From Comamonadaceae bacterium (GTDB lineage Bacteria; Pseudomonadota; Gammaproteobacteria; Burkholderiales; Burkholderiaceae_C), in the NCBI GenBank assembly GCA_021299555.1, contig JAJTGH010000008.1, forward strand, positions 1-35,687: a stretch of DNA of 35,687 nucleotides, written 5' to 3'. This document shows, in pieces, positions 32,579 through 35,687 of the stretch. The position numbers were made by a program, and so were the translations under genes. Below the pieces are notes generated by a model. The model was not told the DNA's origin. It saw only the letters and a program-made list of their open reading frames with translations, and ran no database searches. Within the stretch, counting starts at the first letter, position 1, and each line of letters starts with the position of its first letter.

Positions 32579-33541
32579 TCAGCGCGCATGAACGGCCGTC
32601 CATTCGGGCACGGGCGTGATCAGGGGCTGGCCCTCCAGCGCGGCGCGCATGTTGGCAAAAGCCAGGTCGGCCATGGCCTGCCGGGTTTGCGCGGTGGCGC
32701 TGGCCATGTGCGGGGTCAGAACGACTTGCGGCAGGCTCCATAAGGCCGAGGGCACGCGCGGTTCGTCGGCGAACACGTCGAGTCCGGCTCCCGCGATCGT
32801 GCCTTGCTGCAGGGCCTGGATCAGGGCCTGTTCGTCGACCACGCTGCCGCGCGCGACATTGATCAAAAAGCCCTGGGGCCCCAGCGCTTGCAGCACCTGG
32901 GCATTGATCAGGTGGCGCGTGCCTGCGCCGCCGGGGGTGATGACCACCAGAAAGTCGCACTGGCTGGCCAGACTCGCAGCGTCGGGGTAGTAACGGTGGG
33001 GCAGGTCGCTCTTGGGTGAACGCGAGGTGTAGGCGATCGACATGCCGAATGCCTGAGCCCGCTGTGCAATGGCCTTGCCGATGCGACCCATGCCCACGAT
33101 GCCCATGCGTGCCCCAGAGACCTTGCGGCCCAAGGCCAGTGGGCCTTCGGGCCAGCGGCCGGCGCGCACGAACTGGTCGGCCAGGGCAATCTGGCGGCCC
33201 ACCGCGAGCACCAAGCCCATGGCCAGGTCGGCCACATCGTCGGTGAGCACGCCGGGTGTGTGGGTCACCGGGATGCCTTGCTCGATAGCGGCTGTGACAT
33301 CCACACCGTCGTAGCCGACCCCAAAGACAGACACCACCCGGGCCTGGGGCAGTTGCCGCAGCAAACTGCCGGGCACCAGAGCCTCACCGGTAGCGGCCAC
33401 GCCCAGGATGCGTGGGGCGATCGTCGCGAAGGCCTGGGGGTCGCTCTCGTGGGTGCGGTCGTGAACCGTGTAAAGGCTGTCTAGGGCCTGTCGGTAGAAG
33501 GGGTGCAACTTGGCCACCGCCAGCACATCGGGTTTGGACAC
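32579..33541 (-). CDS. D-isomer 2-hydroxyacid dehydrogenase (2-ketogluconate/hydroxypyruvate reductase type)
   Basis: A 320-residue NAD(P)-dependent reductase with VGMGRIG (149-155), TSR after beta-2 (suggesting NADPH), and the catalytic trio R231 (NVARGS), E260 (FADEP) and H278 (TPHMAS). In a gluconate operon it most likely reduces 2-keto-D-gluconate to D-gluconate, as GhrB/TkrA do, giving a second entry into the pathway. GTG 33541 has AGGAG at 7-base spacing. It is the first gene of the long leftward operon, and a LacI-type operator lies 24 bases upstream of its start. Glyoxylate/hydroxypyruvate reduction is an alternative. Confidence 0.88.
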   Translation of the reverse strand: MSKPDVLAVAKLHPFYRQALDSLYTVHDRTHESDPQAFATIAPRILGVAATGEALVPGSLLRQLPQARVVSVFGVGYDGVDVTAAIEQGIPVTHTPGVLTDDVADLAMGLVLAVGRQIALADQFVRAGRWPEGPLALGRKVSGARMGIVGMGRIGKAIAQRAQAFGMSIAYTSRSPKSDLPHRYYPDAASLASQCDFLVVITPGGAGTRHLINAQVLQALGPQGFLINVARGSVVDEQALIQALQQGTIAGAGLDVFADEPRVPSALWSLPQVVLTPHMASATAQTRQAMADLAFANMRAALEGQPLITPVPEWTAVHAR

Positions 33542-33564
33542 AAACTTGCTCCTGAGAAATTTTG

Positions 33565-33578
33565 GGATAGCGCTATCC
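33565..33578. promoter_or_regulatory. LacI-family operator 1 (GGATAGCGCTATCC)
   Basis: A perfect 14-bp palindrome with a central CG, the usual form of LacI/GntR-Idn operators, just upstream of the leftward operon's first gene. A one-mismatch copy lies at 33688-33701. Confidence 0.75.
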
Positions 33579-33687
33579 AGAGTCGTCGGGCGTCATTGCC
33601 CGTGGCCTATAGCGCAGCTTTCAAAGGGAAATTTTCTGAAATATGGGGCCCTGGGGGTTTGCCCGGGTGGAGCTCGCCAAAGAGCTG

Positions 33688-33701
33688 GGACAGCGCTATC
33701 C
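33688..33701. promoter_or_regulatory. LacI-family operator 2 (GGACAGCGCTATCC)
   Basis: It differs from operator 1 by one base and lies 39 bases upstream of the lacI-type gene start, so it probably mediates autoregulation. The centres of the two operators are 123 bp apart. A weaker half-site (TATAGC, centre near 33613) lies between them. Confidence 0.7.
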
Positions 33702-33739
33702 TAGCGATCTACGGGCCAAAGCCCACTGAGGATTAACCC

Positions 33740-34786
33740 TTGCCTGCAGATCGTCCATCGCCCACACCGCGCCACCGGGCCACCGGCCGGGTCACGCTCA
33801 AGGAAGTGTCCTTGGCCGCTGGCGTGAGCACCAGCACGGCCTCACGCGCCTTGCGCGGCGAGCGTGCCGTTGCGCCCGAGCTGATCGAGCGGGTGCAGGC
33901 GGCCGCCCAGCGCCTGGCCTATGTGCCAGATCCAGCGGCCCGCGCCCTGGCCTCGCGCCACAGTGACCACGTGGCGGTGTTGCTTCCGCTGCTGTCCAAT
34001 GCCTTGTTTGTCGATTTGCTGGAGGCAGCGCAAAACACGCTGCGCGCCCAGGGCTACCAGACGCTGATGGGCGTGACCCATTACGACCGCCAGCAAGAGG
34101 AGCAGCTTTTGCGTGAACTCCTGCTGCACCGGCCGGCCGGCTTGTTGATCACGGGTCGAGACCACAGCCCGGCCAGCCTTGAGTTGATGGCCAACAGCCG
34201 GGTGCCCTGCGTGCACCTGATGGATCTGGCCGACTCGAGCGGGCCGACACCCGGCTACAGCGTAGGCTTTGACCAGGCTCAAGCCGGCGCCGAGATGACA
34301 GGCTTCTTGTTGCGCAAGGGCCACCGCCGGGTGGCTTTTGCTGCCGCACAGCTCGATGCCCGGGTCATGCAGCGCATGAGCGGCTGGCGCAGTGCTTTGC
34401 AGGCCGCCGGCGTGTACGACCCCACCCTGGAATGGCTCAACCCGGCTGCCTCTTCGCTGGCATTGGGCGGGCAGATGTTCGAGCAGATCGTGCAGCAGCG
34501 TCCGGCGGTTGATGCCATCTTCTTTTGCAACGACGACCTGGCTCAGGGTGCGCTGCTCGCCGCTTTGCGCCGCGGCATTCGCGTGCCCGGGCAGGTGGCC
34601 ATCGTTGGCTTCAATGACTTGACCGGCAGCGACCAGAGTCTGCCGCCCCTGACCACGGTGCGCACGCCGCGCGCGCGCATCGGTGAGGCGGCGGCGCAGA
34701 TGCTGCTCGGTCTGATAAAGGGGCAGGCGCCTGAGCAGCCCCAGCTCGATCTGGGCTTTGAGTTGATCGAGCGGGGCAGCGCCTGA
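33740..34786 (+). CDS. LacI-family transcriptional regulator (GntR/IdnR-like)
   Basis: A 348-residue repressor. The N-terminal DNA-binding domain (VTLKEVSLAAGVSTSTASRALRG, about 18-40, then the hinge helix region DPAARALASR) is followed by a periplasmic-binding-protein-like effector domain with LLITGRDHS, GHRRVAF, FFCNDDLAQGALLAALRRG and VGFNDL. The start appears to be TTG 33740 with GAGG 8 bases upstream. It is divergent from the idonate/gluconate operon and flanked by two matching palindromes, so it very probably represses that operon and itself, released by gluconate, a ketogluconate or 6-phosphogluconate (inference). It converges with the next gene, 5 bases away. Confidence 0.92.
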   Translation: MPADRPSPTPRHRATGRVTLKEVSLAAGVSTSTASRALRGERAVAPELIERVQAAAQRLAYVPDPAARALASRHSDHVAVLLPLLSNALFVDLLEAAQNTLRAQGYQTLMGVTHYDRQQEEQLLRELLLHRPAGLLITGRDHSPASLELMANSRVPCVHLMDLADSSGPTPGYSVGFDQAQAGAEMTGFLLRKGHRRVAFAAAQLDARVMQRMSGWRSALQAAGVYDPTLEWLNPAASSLALGGQMFEQIVQQRPAVDAIFFCNDDLAQGALLAALRRGIRVPGQVAIVGFNDLTGSDQSLPPLTTVRTPRARIGEAAAQMLLGLIKGQAPEQPQLDLGFELIERGSA

Positions 34787-34791
34787 GCGGC

Positions 34792-35687
34792 TCAGTGGAG
34801 TCGATTGATCAGCGGCTGACCCGCAATGAGGCGCTTGATGTTGTCGGCCAGGGTCTGCTGTCTGCGCCGCAGCGTGCCTGCGGTCCAGCCCGACATGTGC
34901 GGTGTCATGACCAGGTTGTCGAGCGCGGCAAAGTTCAGCTTCGACGGCGAGGCCGTGTCGTGACCGGCCTGCGGGTATTGGTACCAGGTGTCGATCACCG
35001 CCCCGCCTATGCGTTTGCTTGAGAGCGCGTCAAAAAGCGCCTGCTCTTGGAGCACCGCACCGCGCCCGACATTGACGATCACCGCATCGGGCCGCATGGC
35101 CGCCAGTTCTTCACTGCCGATCAAGCCCTGGGTCTGCTCCGTCAGGGGCAGCGTGAGCACGATCGCATCGGCTGTGCCCATGAAGCCCTTGAGATCGCTC
35201 AAGGTCCATGCCTGGTCGACGCAGGGGTGCGCCACTGGGCTGCGGTTGCAGGCATGCACCCTCATGCCAAAAGCTTTGGCCCGCTCGGCCACGGTGCGCC
35301 CGATGTGGCCCAAGCCGATCACGCCCAGGGTCTGCGCGCCCAATTCGGTGCGCGCCGCGCTGGCCGAGCCGGCCCAGTGGGTCCAGCGCTGCTGGCGCAA
35401 ATCGGCGTCGGCCTGATGCAGAGGCACGTGGCGGGCGAGGAGGGCGGCCATCACATATTCAGCGATCGCGTTTTCATGGCCGAAGCAGTTGCACATGGGG
35501 CAGCCCGGTGGCAGCAAACGGGTGTCAATGCCATCGGTGCCCGCTGCCGGCGCCATGTAGAGCTTGAGCCCTTGCGGGCGCGGCAGATCGGCCTGCAGCC
35601 GGATGCCGATAACCACATCAGCGGCCTCAAAGGCGTCGCGCTCACCGGGGCCCTCCAGACGATCGCTCAGGGTCCAGATCTCGTGGT
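34792..35687 (-). CDS. D-isomer 2-hydroxyacid dehydrogenase-like protein, N-terminus beyond the window
   Basis: The frame is open to the right edge (298 codons visible), so the start is missing; GTG 35616 is internal. NAD-binding motif VIGLGHIGR, ENAIAEYVMAALLARH before it, NVGRGAV with catalytic Arg, and TPHMSGWT with catalytic His are present. The position of the catalytic Glu reads DTWYQYP instead of the usual D-x-F-x-x-EP, so Glu is replaced. This variant occurs in a recognisable side branch of the family. The substrate is unknown and the activity may differ from classical 2-ketoacid reduction. It converges on lacI and is probably in a separate transcription unit. Confidence 0.85.
   Translation of the reverse strand, partial: HEIWTLSDRLEGPGERDAFEAADVVIGIRLQADLPRPQGLKLYMAPAAGTDGIDTRLLPPGCPMCNCFGHENAIAEYVMAALLARHVPLHQADADLRQQRWTHWAGSASAARTELGAQTLGVIGLGHIGRTVAERAKAFGMRVHACNRSPVAHPCVDQAWTLSDLKGFMGTADAIVLTLPLTEQTQGLIGSEELAAMRPDAVIVNVGRGAVLQEQALFDALSSKRIGGAVIDTWYQYPQAGHDTASPSKLNFAALDNLVMTPHMSGWTAGTLRRRQQTLADNIKRLIAGQPLINRLH

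Noticed and set aside
1-35687. CRISPR arrays, insertion sequences, tRNA/rRNA genes or phage genes
   Set aside because: None recognised on reading both strands; nearly all sequence is accounted for by catabolic operons, and no gene-free gap exceeds about 200 bases.

Overview
The window is about 36 kb of GC-rich bacterial DNA, packed with sugar-acid catabolism genes and their transporters. Gene content (three TRAP transporters, a Bug-type binding protein, GntR/FCD regulators, several enolase-superfamily dehydratases) and codon use suggest a betaproteobacterium of the Burkholderiales, probably Comamonadaceae-like. This is inference from gene style; no rRNA or other taxonomic marker is present. 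I saw no tRNA, IS element, phage gene or CRISPR array.

Layout, left to right. (A) 1-8857, minus strand: GntR/FCD regulator, TRAP dctP-dctQ-dctM, a UxaA-type altronate dehydratase, an enolase-superfamily dehydratase, a malate/L-lactate-type dehydrogenase, and a fructuronate/tagaturonate (mannitol-type) reductase that runs off the left edge. (B) 8997-14942, plus strand, divergent from A: orphan Bug binding protein, cytoplasmic-looking sulfatase, enolase-superfamily dehydratase, two SDR dehydrogenases (the first with a one-base frameshift) and an FAH-fold hydrolase. A FadR/UxuR-like palindrome sits inside the sigma70-type promoter between A and B. (C) 14952-19420, minus strand: IlvD/Edd aldonate dehydratase, DenD-like SDR, KDG-type kinase and DgoA-type aldolase. 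(D) 19607-24624, plus strand, divergent from C: GntR/FCD regulator, a second TRAP transporter (Q-M-P) and a third enolase-superfamily dehydratase. Two perfect inverted copies of a 15-base operator-like sequence, 115 bp apart, flank the C/D promoter region. (E) 24736-33541, minus strand: a ten-gene run encoding 2-ketoacid reductase, gluconokinase, a small alpha/beta-barrel protein, a third TRAP transporter, gluconate 5-dehydrogenase, L-idonate 5-dehydrogenase, an SDR and 6-phosphogluconate dehydrogenase. (F) a divergent LacI-family regulator (33740-34786) with two palindromic operators, then a D-2-hydroxyacid dehydrogenase cut by the right edge.

How it fits together. Operon A reduces keto-hexuronates to aldonates and dehydrates them towards 2-keto-3-deoxygluconate (KDG). 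Operon C holds a kinase and aldolase able to split KDG-type intermediates into pyruvate and a triose phosphate. Operon B has the enzyme order of the non-phosphorylating L-fuconate/L-rhamnonate route (dehydratase, 2-keto-3-deoxy dehydrogenase, 2,4-diketo hydrolase, giving pyruvate plus lactate), with an added sulfatase and binding protein. Operon E is a complete route from L-idonate or ketogluconates through gluconate and 6-phosphogluconate to ribulose 5-phosphate, fed by a TRAP importer. The least conventional part is operon B: a candidate pathway for a sulfated sugar acid, with desulfation predicted inside the cell.
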